Positions 7,408 to 13,347 of a stretch of DNA of 13,347 bases are shown here, one piece after another. The notes below the pieces were generated by a model. The model made no database searches and was not told the origin of the DNA. It saw only the letters and a list, made by a program, of their open reading frames with translations. Within the stretch, counting starts at the first letter, position 1; each line of letters begins with the position of its first letter. This DNA is from an uncultured Lachnospiraceae bacterium (GTDB taxonomy: Bacteria > Bacillota_A > Clostridia > Lachnospirales > Lachnospiraceae). Location of the stretch: the NCBI GenBank assembly GCA_900553635.1, contig USDU01000053.1:1-13347 (forward strand). Reading direction: 5' to 3'. Made by a program: the position numbers and the translations under genes.

Positions 7408-7436
7408 TTGCTTTTCCATAAGAAATGAGGTATGAT
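7408..7436 (+). promoter_or_regulatory. Promoter of the DUF1177-AroM-M29-racemase-DUF917 operon
   Basis: TTGCTT (7408-7413), 17 bases, TATGAT (7431-7436). Predicted start is near 7443, giving a leader of about 30 nt ending in AGGAGG (7459-7464) before the ATG. The 77 bases between this -35 and that of the divergent OPT promoter are very A/T-rich, with imperfect TTTCTTAA copies, and are the likely place for a shared regulator. No regulator gene is in the window. Confidence 0.7.
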
Positions 7437-7471
7437 CTATCTGAATATAAATCACTTTAGGAGGAAACACC

Positions 7472-8410
7472 ATGCTTATTAAACAGATTATGGAAGTGTT
7501 TGACGTACTTGACAGCAGTACGGTAGACGGCGCAGCCGTTAAAAAATATCTGCAGTCCGTAAATCCTGAGGCCAACGTGGAAGTCTATCCGCTGGAAGGA
7601 CCGAAGGGCAGCACTGACATGGTAAAGGTCCGCATCCCGGGTACCAACGGTAAGTCCAAGGGCGGCTCTGCTCCGACCATCGGTCTTCTGGGACGTCTGG
7701 GCGGTATCGGCGCGCGTCCGGAGATGATCGGCTTCGTATCCGACGGCGACGGCGCGCTCTGCGCTCTGGCTGTAGCAGCCAAGCTTCTGGATATGCAGAC
7801 CAAAGGCGATTACCTGGAGGGCGACGTATTTGTCTCCACACAGATCTGCCCCCACGCTCCGACTGCTCCCCACAAGCCGGTTCCCTTCATGGGCTCCCCG
7901 GTGGAGATGTCCCAGGTCAATAAGGAAGAGGTCAGCCCCGAGCTGGACGCTATCCTGACTGTAGACACCACCAAGGGCAACCGTGTCATCAATACCAGAG
8001 GCTTCGCTATCTCCAACACCGTAAAAGAGGGCTGGATTCTTCGCGTATCCGAGGATCTGCTGGAGATCATGCAGCGTACTACCGGTCAGCTGCCCTATGT
8101 ATTCCCGCTGAGCATGCAGGATATCACACCTTACGGCAATGACGTATACCATCTGAACAGCATTCTGCAGCCCTGCACCGCTACCAAGGCGCCGGTCGTA
8201 GGCGTGGCTATCACCACCGAGACCATGGTTCCGGGCTGTGCTACAGGCTCCAGCCACTTCGCAGACGTGGAAGAGGCTGCACGCTACATGATGGAGGTTG
8301 CCAAGTCCTTCGGCCGCGGCGAGGCAAGCTTCTATGATGAAAAGGAATACGAACGTCTGGTGAAGCTGTACGGCAGAATGGATCAGCTTCAGACTCTCGG
8401 AAACGAATAA
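7472..8410 (+). CDS. DUF1177 family protein
   Basis: First gene of the five-gene operon; function not established. The whole 312-residue protein matches the DUF1177 family as I know it: GRLGGIGARP (74-83), DGDGA (91-95), ICPHAPTAPH (125-134), DTTKGNR (165-171), ITPYGN (218-223) and VPGCATGSSH (253-262). No signal peptide or membrane segment is seen, so it is cytoplasmic. The order of elements (IPG, GRLGGIG, DGDGA, a strand ending in ICPHAP, then a late H261-F-A-D-V-E-E-A-A-R helix) recalls co-catalytic zinc aminopeptidases of the M18/M28/M42 type, but the canonical first His is Arg75. That is my inference, not an established relation. Start: AGGAGG eight bases before ATG. A hairpin follows its stop codon. 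Confidence 0.9.
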   Translation: MLIKQIMEVFDVLDSSTVDGAAVKKYLQSVNPEANVEVYPLEGPKGSTDMVKVRIPGTNGKSKGGSAPTIGLLGRLGGIGARPEMIGFVSDGDGALCALAVAAKLLDMQTKGDYLEGDVFVSTQICPHAPTAPHKPVPFMGSPVEMSQVNKEEVSPELDAILTVDTTKGNRVINTRGFAISNTVKEGWILRVSEDLLEIMQRTTGQLPYVFPLSMQDITPYGNDVYHLNSILQPCTATKAPVVGVAITTETMVPGCATGSSHFADVEEAARYMMEVAKSFGRGEASFYDEKEYERLVKLYGRMDQLQTLGNE

Positions 8411-8429
8411 ATTATTTTGCACGCGAGGA

Positions 8430-8460
8430 GGCGGCCGCATACTCTGCGGCTGCCTTTGTT
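8430..8460 (+). terminator. Terminator-like hairpin between DUF1177 and AroM genes
   Basis: GGCGGCCGCA (8430-8439), loop TACTC, TGCGGCTGCC (8445-8454), one G-U pair, then TTTGTT. The ten-pair GC-rich stem is strong but the U-tract is short and broken, so partial termination or 3'-end protection of the DUF1177 message is more likely than a full stop. Confidence 0.6.
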
Positions 8461-8499
8461 CTGTAATAGAGAATTTCCCTGGAATCTCCTGTTACAGAA
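8459..8499 (+). repeat. Second inverted repeat before the AroM gene
   Basis: TTCTGTAA (8459-8466) and TTACAGAA (8492-8499) are exact complements, enclosing a weaker inner GAGA/TCTC pairing. It lies directly after the GC-rich hairpin and 35 bases before the AroM start codon. It could be an RNA stem or a protein site. A weak TTACAG-N17-TATTTA promoter match overlaps its right arm but would start too close to the ribosome site. Confidence 0.6.
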
Positions 8500-8534
8500 C
8501 CATTTATCACATTTTATTTAGGAAGGATGATCTT

Positions 8535-9209
8535 ATGAAAATCGGAGCAATCACCATCGGACAGGCCCCCAGAGTGGACGTGACCTGTGACATCATGGAT
8601 ATCTTCGGTGGCAAGATTGAGCTGCTGCAGCGGGGCGGCCTGGATGGTCTGACCCGTGAAGAAATTGAGAAGTTCAAACCGGAGGGCGACGACTATGTAC
8701 TGGTATCCCGACTTACAGACGGCTCTTCCGTCACCTTCGCCGAAAAGTACATTCTCGGCAATCTTCAGAAGGGCATCGATGCGCTGGAGGCCGCAGGCGT
8801 GAAGCTTATCATGGTATTCTGTACCGGAAGCTTTCCGGAAAGTCTGACCTCTCATGTCCCCATGGTCTTCCCCTGTGACATTCTGCATAAAGTCGTGCCT
8901 CTTCTGACCCGCACCTCCCATATCGCCGCTGTCACACCGTCTCCGCTCCAGTTAGAGCAGAATAACCAGAAATGGAGCGGCTATGTGAAAGAGTGTACCA
9001 GTGTGGCTGCTTCCCCCTACGGTGAGTGGTCGGATCTGGAAAAGGCAGCCGAGGAAATCAGCCACATGGACGACGTGGACCTGGTGGTTCTGGACTGCAT
9101 CGGCTTCACCCAGAAGATGAAAGAGATGTTCGCGGAAAAAACCGGCAAGACCGTGGTTCTGCCCCGTACGCTGCTGGCCCGGGTGATTTCCGAAGTAACC
9201 GACGTCTAA
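8535..9209 (+). CDS. AroM family protein
   Basis: Member of the AroM family, named after an E. coli gene beside aroL; the biochemical role is unknown. The N-terminus KIGAITIGQAPRVDV (2-16) and VLDCIGFTQKMKEMF (185-199) are family hallmarks (E. coli has LDCLGFHQRHRDLL). Length (224 aa) is normal and the protein is cytoplasmic. Two cysteines, C96 in MVFCTGSFP and C188 in LDCIGF, are placed like the catalytic pair of two-cysteine Asp/Glu racemases. E. coli AroM, as I recall its sequence, lacks the first, so this copy may be an active racemase-fold enzyme (inference). The start has AGGAAGG upstream. It is separated from DUF1177 by 124 bases with two hairpins, and followed after 59 bases by the aminopeptidase gene. 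Confidence 0.88.
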   Translation: MKIGAITIGQAPRVDVTCDIMDIFGGKIELLQRGGLDGLTREEIEKFKPEGDDYVLVSRLTDGSSVTFAEKYILGNLQKGIDALEAAGVKLIMVFCTGSFPESLTSHVPMVFPCDILHKVVPLLTRTSHIAAVTPSPLQLEQNNQKWSGYVKECTSVAASPYGEWSDLEKAAEEISHMDDVDLVVLDCIGFTQKMKEMFAEKTGKTVVLPRTLLARVISEVTDV

Positions 9210-9268
9210 AACATGATTTTCTATGTTATACCATTTATAATAGGTAATTACACAAAGGAGTATCTGAA

Positions 9269-10210
9269 ATGGAACTGAAAGAAATCGCAAAAAATGTCAT
9301 GGTATCCTGCCTGGCTGTAAAGCCCACAGAGGATGTTCTTATTGTTACGGACGACAGCCGTTTCACCATTGGAAACGCGCTCTATGAAGGCGCTAAGGAG
9401 CTGGGCTGCGAGGCTCTCCTGATGGTAATGCAGGAGCGCGAGCTCTCCGGTGAGGAGCCGCCCCGCACCGTAGCGGAGGCTATGAAGGCTGCCGACGTGG
9501 TCATCTGCCCCACCGCCAAGTCCCTGACCCATACCAACGCCAAGATTGAGGCGCAGAAAACCGGTACCCGCGTGGCTACCATGCCCGGTATCACCGAGGA
9601 AATGTTCAGCGCAGGCGCTATGACCGCCAACTACGACGAGGTTCTGAAGCTGACCGGCAAGGTTACAGAGCTGCTGACCAAATCCAAAAAGGCTGTGATC
9701 GAGAAGGACGGCTGCACCCTGACCCTGGATCTCAACGGCCGCGACGGCGTTCCCAGCCCCGGCGTATACCGGGAAGCAGGACAGTGCGGAAACCTGCCCT
9801 CCGGCGAGGCTTATATCGCTCCTCTGGAGAACGGCGTAAACGGCGAGATCATCGTGGACGGCTCCATGGTAGGAATCGGCAAGCTGGACGCTCCGCTGAA
9901 GTTCGTCATCAAGGACGGAAAGATCCAGTCCATCACCGGCGAGAAGAGCGAGATGCTGGACGTCCTTCTGGCCAATGAGAACAACAGCACCGTAGCGGAG
10001 CTGGGTATCGGCACCAATGAGGCCGCTATCCTGAACGGCATTATCCTGGAGGACGAGAAGGTATACGGCACGGTTCATGTAGCCTTCGGTACCAACACCT
10101 CTTTCGGCGGCGTCAACAAGGCAGACTGCCATATGGACGGCATCATTCTGAAGCCGACCCTGTATCTGGACGATACACTGGTCATTAAAGATGGAGAATT
10201 TCAGATCTGA
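9269..10210 (+). CDS. Compact M29-family metalloaminopeptidase
   Basis: Predicted cytoplasmic metalloenzyme removing N-terminal amino acids from short peptides (AmpS/AmpT-type family M29). Candidate metal ligands are all present: E180 (GEAYIAP), E244 (AELGIGTN), H270 (GTVHVAFG), H288 and D290 (CHMDG). Their spacing (64, 26, 18, 2) resembles the 66, 29, 31, 2 of the Thermus enzyme except for a shorter loop before H288. The signature AELGIGTNEAAILNGIILED (243-262) is clear. At 313 residues it is shorter than classical M29 enzymes (about 370-410). It has AAGGAG eight bases before ATG. A TATAAT at 9236-9241 has no good -35, so an internal promoter is doubtful. It is the third gene of the operon and the natural partner of an OPT peptide importer. 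Confidence 0.88.
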   Translation: MELKEIAKNVMVSCLAVKPTEDVLIVTDDSRFTIGNALYEGAKELGCEALLMVMQERELSGEEPPRTVAEAMKAADVVICPTAKSLTHTNAKIEAQKTGTRVATMPGITEEMFSAGAMTANYDEVLKLTGKVTELLTKSKKAVIEKDGCTLTLDLNGRDGVPSPGVYREAGQCGNLPSGEAYIAPLENGVNGEIIVDGSMVGIGKLDAPLKFVIKDGKIQSITGEKSEMLDVLLANENNSTVAELGIGTNEAAILNGIILEDEKVYGTVHVAFGTNTSFGGVNKADCHMDGIILKPTLYLDDTLVIKDGEFQI

Positions 10211-10232
10211 GAAAGACAATGAGGTGATTCGT

Positions 10233-10889
10233 ATGGAAAAGAAACCATTTCAGGTCGGCCTGATCCGTGTGCTGACCTCTGACGATCCGCATTTCGTAGA
10301 TATGCACGGCCAGATTATCATGGACCATTTTCCGGGCATCCAGGTAGAAAGCCGCTGTATCCCGGACCAGTGGGAGGGCATCCACAGCCATGAGCTGGAG
10401 CTGATTGCCGTTCCGAAAATTGTAGAGCTGGCAAAAACCTTCCAGGACAAGGATATGATTATTGTGAGCTGCGCCGATGATCCGGGCGTAGCAGAGATCC
10501 GCGAGGCTCTTCCGCATATGTCCGTAACCGGCGGCGGCGAAACCACCGTTGCCCTGGCAGGCAAATACGGTGAGAAAATCGGCCTCCTGGGTATTACCGA
10601 CTACGCGCCGAGAGCTTACCGCAAACTGCCCAAAGACCGTCTGGTAGCCGTGGAGAAACCGGAGGGCGTAAACAGCACGCTGGATCTGATGACCGACAAA
10701 GGCCGGAAGAACTGCGTAGCCTGCGCACGGAAAATCAAGGATATGGGTGCGGACGTCATCGCCCTGGGCTGCACCGGTCTTACCACCATCGGCATCGCAA
10801 AGCTGCTGGAGCAGGAAGTGGGACTTCCGGTCATCGACCCGGTACTGGCGGAAGGTACCTTTGCCTTCTTCGAATCTATCCGCAAATAA
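10233..10889 (+). CDS. Asp/Glu-hydantoin racemase family protein
   Basis: Predicted cofactor-independent two-base racemase (aspartate/glutamate/hydantoin racemase superfamily), cytoplasmic. Catalytic-type cysteines are C80 in IIVSCADDPGV and C180 in ALGCTGL, 100 residues apart. VTGGGETTV (98-106) and GLPVIDPVLAEG (197-208) fit the hydantoin-racemase branch better than glutamate racemase MurI. Substrate is unknown. I chose ATG 10233 because GAGGTG stands six bases upstream; a start at 10191 would put 14 extra residues overlapping the aminopeptidase gene and has no ribosome site. The 22-base gap to the previous stop and 27-base gap to DUF917 indicate one transcript. Confidence 0.87.
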   Translation: MEKKPFQVGLIRVLTSDDPHFVDMHGQIIMDHFPGIQVESRCIPDQWEGIHSHELELIAVPKIVELAKTFQDKDMIIVSCADDPGVAEIREALPHMSVTGGGETTVALAGKYGEKIGLLGITDYAPRAYRKLPKDRLVAVEKPEGVNSTLDLMTDKGRKNCVACARKIKDMGADVIALGCTGLTTIGIAKLLEQEVGLPVIDPVLAEGTFAFFESIRK

Positions 10890-10916
10890 AACGACATCCA
10901 CAGAAAGGGAACAACT

Positions 10917-11999
10917 ATGATTTATCTGACAAAAGAATTGTGTGAACAGGCCCTGATGGGCGGCCTTCTTCTGGGAGGCGGCGGAGGCGGTACCCTTACA
11001 GCCGGAAGAGAAGCTCTGGAAGAGACCTTCAAGCACACAGACAAGCTTACCATGTTGGACGTCAGCGAACTGAAGCCTGACGATGTGGTAGTGAATGTCT
11101 CCACCCTGGGCGCGCCCTCTGCCATGGGCGTTCATCTGAGCGCCGAGCACTGGATGACTGCCCTGAAGAATTTTGAGCTGAATTACGGCAAAAAAATCGC
11201 AGGCTTTACCTCCTGTGAAAACGGAGCTATTTCCACTGCCAACGGCTGGATTATCTCCGCTCTCACCGGCATTCCTCTGGTGGATGCGCCCAGCAACGGA
11301 CGGGCCCATCCCACCGGAACCATGGGAAGTATCGGACTGAACCTGCTGCCGGATTATCAGACTACCCAGTCTGCCTGCGGCGGAACCGGAGCCCGCTATC
11401 TGGAAACCGTCGCAAAGGGAGCCTTAAATTCCACCTCCCATGTAATCCGCCAGAGCGCTGTAGCCGACGGCGGTATGGTAGGCGTTCTCCGAAATCCGGT
11501 TACTGTGGAATATCTAAAGAAGAACGCCGCGGTAGGCGCTATTTCCCAGGCTCTGGATATCGGAAAGGCCTTCAGCCAGTGTAAAAACGGCGCTGAGTTT
11601 GTAGCCTTCCTGGAGGAGCACTACGACGCGAAGGTTCTGGCCAGAGGCAAGATCACAAACTACGAGCTGAAGATGGACGGCGGCTACGATATCGGACATC
11701 TGGACGTAACCGGCGAGGAGGGCAGCGTAAGCTTCACCTTCTGGAATGAGTACATGCTGGCAGAGCAGGACGGACAGCGCGCCGCTACCTTCCCGGATCT
11801 CATCTGTACCCTGGACGCCGCTACCGGAGAGGCCATCTCCACAGCCGAGGCAAAGGACGGCATGGACGCCTACGCCATCGTGATTCCCAAGGAGAAGCTG
11901 ATTCTGGGCGCAGGCATGCACCAGAGAGAACTGTTCCAGGAAGTGGAGGATCTCCTTCACAAGGACATGGTCGCATGCAATGACGGCTTGTTTGTATAG
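10917..11999 (+). CDS. DUF917 / S-methyl-thiohydantoin desulfurase-domain protein
   Basis: Last gene of the operon. It belongs to the DUF917 family, now named after S-methyl thiohydantoin desulfurase; members often lie beside hydantoinase and racemase genes. Diagnostic parts are the glycine run in LLLGGGGGGTLTAGREALEE (17-36), STLGAPSAMG (62-71), CENGAISTANG (100-110) and DAPSNGRAHPTGTMG (123-137). The 360-residue length is full for the family. No signal peptide or membrane segment is evident. Reaction here is unknown; the family link and the adjacent hydantoin-type racemase suggest a cyclic, amino-acid-derived substrate, though no HyuA/HyuB hydantoinase is in the window. AAAGGGA precedes the ATG. 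A strong terminator follows 24 bases after the stop. Confidence 0.88.
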   Translation: MIYLTKELCEQALMGGLLLGGGGGGTLTAGREALEETFKHTDKLTMLDVSELKPDDVVVNVSTLGAPSAMGVHLSAEHWMTALKNFELNYGKKIAGFTSCENGAISTANGWIISALTGIPLVDAPSNGRAHPTGTMGSIGLNLLPDYQTTQSACGGTGARYLETVAKGALNSTSHVIRQSAVADGGMVGVLRNPVTVEYLKKNAAVGAISQALDIGKAFSQCKNGAEFVAFLEEHYDAKVLARGKITNYELKMDGGYDIGHLDVTGEEGSVSFTFWNEYMLAEQDGQRAATFPDLICTLDAATGEAISTAEAKDGMDAYAIVIPKEKLILGAGMHQRELFQEVEDLLHKDMVACNDGLFV

Positions 12000-12023
12000 G
12001 AACTGATTTCCAATTTTCAAATC

Positions 12024-12083
12024 AATAGGGGCAGATTTCCAAAATTCAGATAGAATATGGAAATCTGCCCCTATTATTTTTTT
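12024..12083 (+). terminator. Strong intrinsic terminator closing the operon
   Basis: A perfect 17-bp stem (12024-12040 with 12059-12075, arm AATAGGGGCAGATTTCC) with an 18-base loop that itself can pair ATTC/GAAT, followed by A and seven T residues (12077-12083). It lies between convergent genes and may also stop the minus-strand dehydrogenase transcript, although the T-tract on that side is weak. Confidence 0.95.
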
Positions 12084-12094
12084 CAACAACTTTC

Positions 12095-13114
12095 TTATTC
12101 GTTCAGCATAACCGCTTTCACCGCATTCTCTTTATCCGTCAGGAATTCCATGATACCCTCCGGCGCCTTTTCCAGCGGGAAGGTATGGGTAATGAGCGGT
12201 TTTACATCTACGATTCCCGCCTTCACCAAATCCAGGCAATGGGGGAAGTAGAGAGCCGGAATCGCGTTGGATCCCCGGATCTGCAGTTTGTTCAGATGAA
12301 CAATGTTGGAATCAAAGGTCACCATGGCGCCGGGGCCGTAGCTGATACCCAGGAACGCCACAATGCCGCCCACGTTTGCCACCTTTACCGCTTCGGCTAT
12401 GGTGACGGGCGGCGTGGTAACCAGCACCCGGTCTACGCCTCCCCGGGGGAACGGATAATCCGTCAGCTCCATCTCATCGGTGAGAATCACATCGGTAGCC
12501 CCGAATTGTTTTGCCAGCTCTATCTTCTTCTGATTTGCCTTATGCTCCGCCACATAGATATTTCTTGCGCCGGAGGCCTTCGCCATCTGCAGGGCCATCA
12601 GGCCGATGGCTCCGCAGCCCATCAGCAATACGTCCTGTCCCAGATGGATATCTGCAGTCAGAATCAGGTCTGCCGCCACGCCCATGGGCTCCAGGAAGCA
12701 GGCCTCCCGATCCTCCAGATCCGTAAAGGGCACGCAGAGAATCGCCGGGACAATGGTCTTCTCCGCAAAGCCCATTCCCGTATGCTCCATGGTCATATAG
12801 TTGGGGCCCTCGGTATCCAGCTCCGGATGTCCATTCCGCGCGTAATCAGAAATCGGATCAAAGATAGAAGTCTCTATTACCACCCGGTCTCCTACCTTTA
12901 CATTCTTTACGCCATGTCCGACCTTTTCTACCACGCCGGCAAATTCATGTCCGAAGGGCTGCCATTCTTCTCCGGCGTAGCCCGCCAGAATCTTGTCGTG
13001 TCCGCAGAATCCGCAGGCCTTTACTCCCACAAGTACTTCTCCGGCCTCCGGCTCCCGCACCTCCACCTCGCGGATTTCAAATTGATTTTTTGCTTTCAGA
13101 TACGCAGCTTTCAT
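12095..13114 (-). CDS. Zinc-type medium-chain alcohol/polyol dehydrogenase
   Basis: NAD(P)-dependent medium-chain dehydrogenase (sorbitol/threonine dehydrogenase-like group); substrate not identifiable. Catalytic-zinc residues are C37 (GFCGHD), H56-E57 (GHEFAGVV) and E142 (LEPMG). The cofactor domain has GCGAIG (166-171), and an acidic residue in VAEHK suggests NAD rather than NADP. The structural-zinc lobe (around 80-110, IETSIFDPISDYARNG and onward) has lost the usual four cysteines, so only one zinc is expected. Length (339 aa) is normal. ATG 13114 has AAGGAGAGG upstream. It is convergent with the DUF917 operon and has its own promoter, so a link to that system is possible but not shown. 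Confidence 0.92.
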   Translation of the reverse strand: MKAAYLKAKNQFEIREVEVREPEAGEVLVGVKACGFCGHDKILAGYAGEEWQPFGHEFAGVVEKVGHGVKNVKVGDRVVIETSIFDPISDYARNGHPELDTEGPNYMTMEHTGMGFAEKTIVPAILCVPFTDLEDREACFLEPMGVAADLILTADIHLGQDVLLMGCGAIGLMALQMAKASGARNIYVAEHKANQKKIELAKQFGATDVILTDEMELTDYPFPRGGVDRVLVTTPPVTIAEAVKVANVGGIVAFLGISYGPGAMVTFDSNIVHLNKLQIRGSNAIPALYFPHCLDLVKAGIVDVKPLITHTFPLEKAPEGIMEFLTDKENAVKAVMLNE

Positions 13115-13161
13115 GTTTCCCTCTCCTTTATGTCTTTTCTATTTTGCCTATAAATTTCTTT

Positions 13162-13183
13162 CTTTTCGTTTTCTTTTCGTTTT
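13162..13183. repeat. Purine tandem repeat in the dehydrogenase leader
   Basis: On the minus strand the 11-base unit AAAACGAAAAG recurs in tandem, continuing into more A/G-rich sequence on both sides, inside the mRNA leader of the dehydrogenase gene. Apart from C in each ACG it is all A and G. It may be a simple slippage repeat or an unstructured leader. Confidence 0.7.
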
Positions 13184-13203
13184 CTTTTTATCACTTTTGT
13201 ACA

Positions 13204-13232
13204 ATTATAACATGGATTTTCCGATTCTGCAA
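13204..13232 (-). promoter_or_regulatory. Dehydrogenase gene promoter
   Basis: On the minus strand TTGCAG (13232-13227), 17 bases, TATAAT (13209-13204). Predicted leader is about 80 nt and rich in A and G. An 8-bp palindrome TTGTACAA (13197-13204) abuts the -10 and covers the start region. Confidence 0.8.
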
Positions 13233-13255
13233 TTTTCTTTTTGTAAATAAGGATC

Positions 13256-13289
13256 AAAAAAAGGAACCATGCTATGCATGATTCCTTTT
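13256..13289 (-). terminator. Terminator downstream of tRNA-Gly
   Basis: On the minus strand AAAAGGAATCATGC (13289-13276), loop ATA, GCATGGTTCCTTTT (13272-13259), one G-U pair, and a run of seven T residues. It lies seven bases beyond the tRNA 3' end and isolates the tRNA transcript from the dehydrogenase promoter. Confidence 0.9.
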
Positions 13290-13295
13290 CGCAAG

Positions 13296-13347
13296 AGCGA
13301 TAGACGGGGCTCGAACCCGCGGTCTCGACCTTGGCAAGGTCGCGCGT
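13296..13347 (-). tRNA. tRNA-Gly(GCC), 5' end cut by window edge
   Basis: Read on the minus strand: anticodon stem CGACC/GGTCG with loop TTGCCAA (anticodon GCC, glycine), variable AGACC, T-arm GCGGG-TTCGAGC-CCCGT, acceptor 3' strand CTATCGC and discriminator T. The final CCA is not encoded (next bases are CTT). About 21-22 bases of the 5' half lie outside the window. Confidence 0.93.

Noticed and set aside
7457..8440. 327-codon minus-strand open frame opposite DUF1177
   Set aside because: It runs through the promoter-proximal region and ribosome site of DUF1177 and has no family resemblance.
8492..8520. Internal promoter before AroM (TTACAG-N17-TATTTA)
   Set aside because: The transcript would begin about eight bases before the start codon and lose the ribosome site; the match to consensus is poor.
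9236..9241. TATAAT as an internal promoter before the aminopeptidase gene
   Set aside because: No acceptable -35 at 16-18 bases and no extended -10; A/T-rich gaps often hold such words by chance.
9248..11309. Long minus-strand open frames (323 and 374 codons) opposite the aminopeptidase, racemase and DUF917 genes
   Set aside because: They lie antisense to well-supported family members, the second spans two genes and their gap, the sequences match no family I know, and no ribosome sites were seen. They fit the codon bias of the sense genes.
13162..13190. Possible CRISPR-like or satellite array near the right end
   Set aside because: Only two to three copies of an 11-base low-complexity unit, with no spacers.
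13296..13347. tRNA-Gly as an integration (att) site of a mobile island
   Set aside because: I saw no second copy of the tRNA 3' end, no integrase and no transposase in the window, and base composition looks even.

Overview
The window is about 13.3 kb of bacterial chromosome with roughly 50% GC. Genes are tightly packed, Shine-Dalgarno sites are strong (AGGAGG type), and promoters are sigma-A-like with 17-bp spacers. A Firmicutes-type (GAACN4GTTC-like) SOS site sits upstream of recA. The gene content (long-form Asd, M15 lipoprotein, AEC permease, DUF6092, OPT/DUF1177/AroM cluster) suggests an anaerobic clostridial organism, plausibly Lachnospiraceae. That placement is inferred from gene families only.

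Left part, all on the minus strand: the 5' part of recA (1-1085, cut by the window edge), with its promoter and two abutting LexA-type boxes. Upstream of it lie an M15 peptidase lipoprotein (1374-2201) and asd (2207-3292), five bases apart and read from a promoter at 3391-3419. Further upstream are a small DUF6092-like gene (3439-3669), a nitroreductase (3701-4342) and an AEC-family permease (4432-5382). A strong intrinsic terminator at 5463-5504 separates these from a large OPT-family transporter (5540-7222).

Right part: a divergent control region (7223-7471) drives the OPT transporter leftward and a five-gene plus-strand operon rightward. The operon encodes a DUF1177 protein, an AroM-family protein, a compact M29 aminopeptidase, an Asp/Glu-hydantoin-type racemase and a DUF917 (S-methyl-thiohydantoin desulfurase-domain) protein. 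It ends at a 17-bp-stem terminator (12024-12083). A convergent zinc-type medium-chain dehydrogenase (12095-13114) and the 3' part of a tRNA-Gly(GCC) gene with its terminator close the window.

The most interesting content is the OPT transporter plus the five-gene operon. It reads as a dedicated uptake-and-processing system for a small, probably peptide-like or cyclised amino-acid-derived compound: import (OPT), release of an amino acid (M29), and racemisation or cleavage of the product (racemase, AroM, DUF917). DUF1177 has no known function. The substrate cannot be read from the sequence. Control appears layered: a hairpin followed by seven U residues sits in the short leader of the transporter, and two hairpins lie between DUF1177 and AroM.
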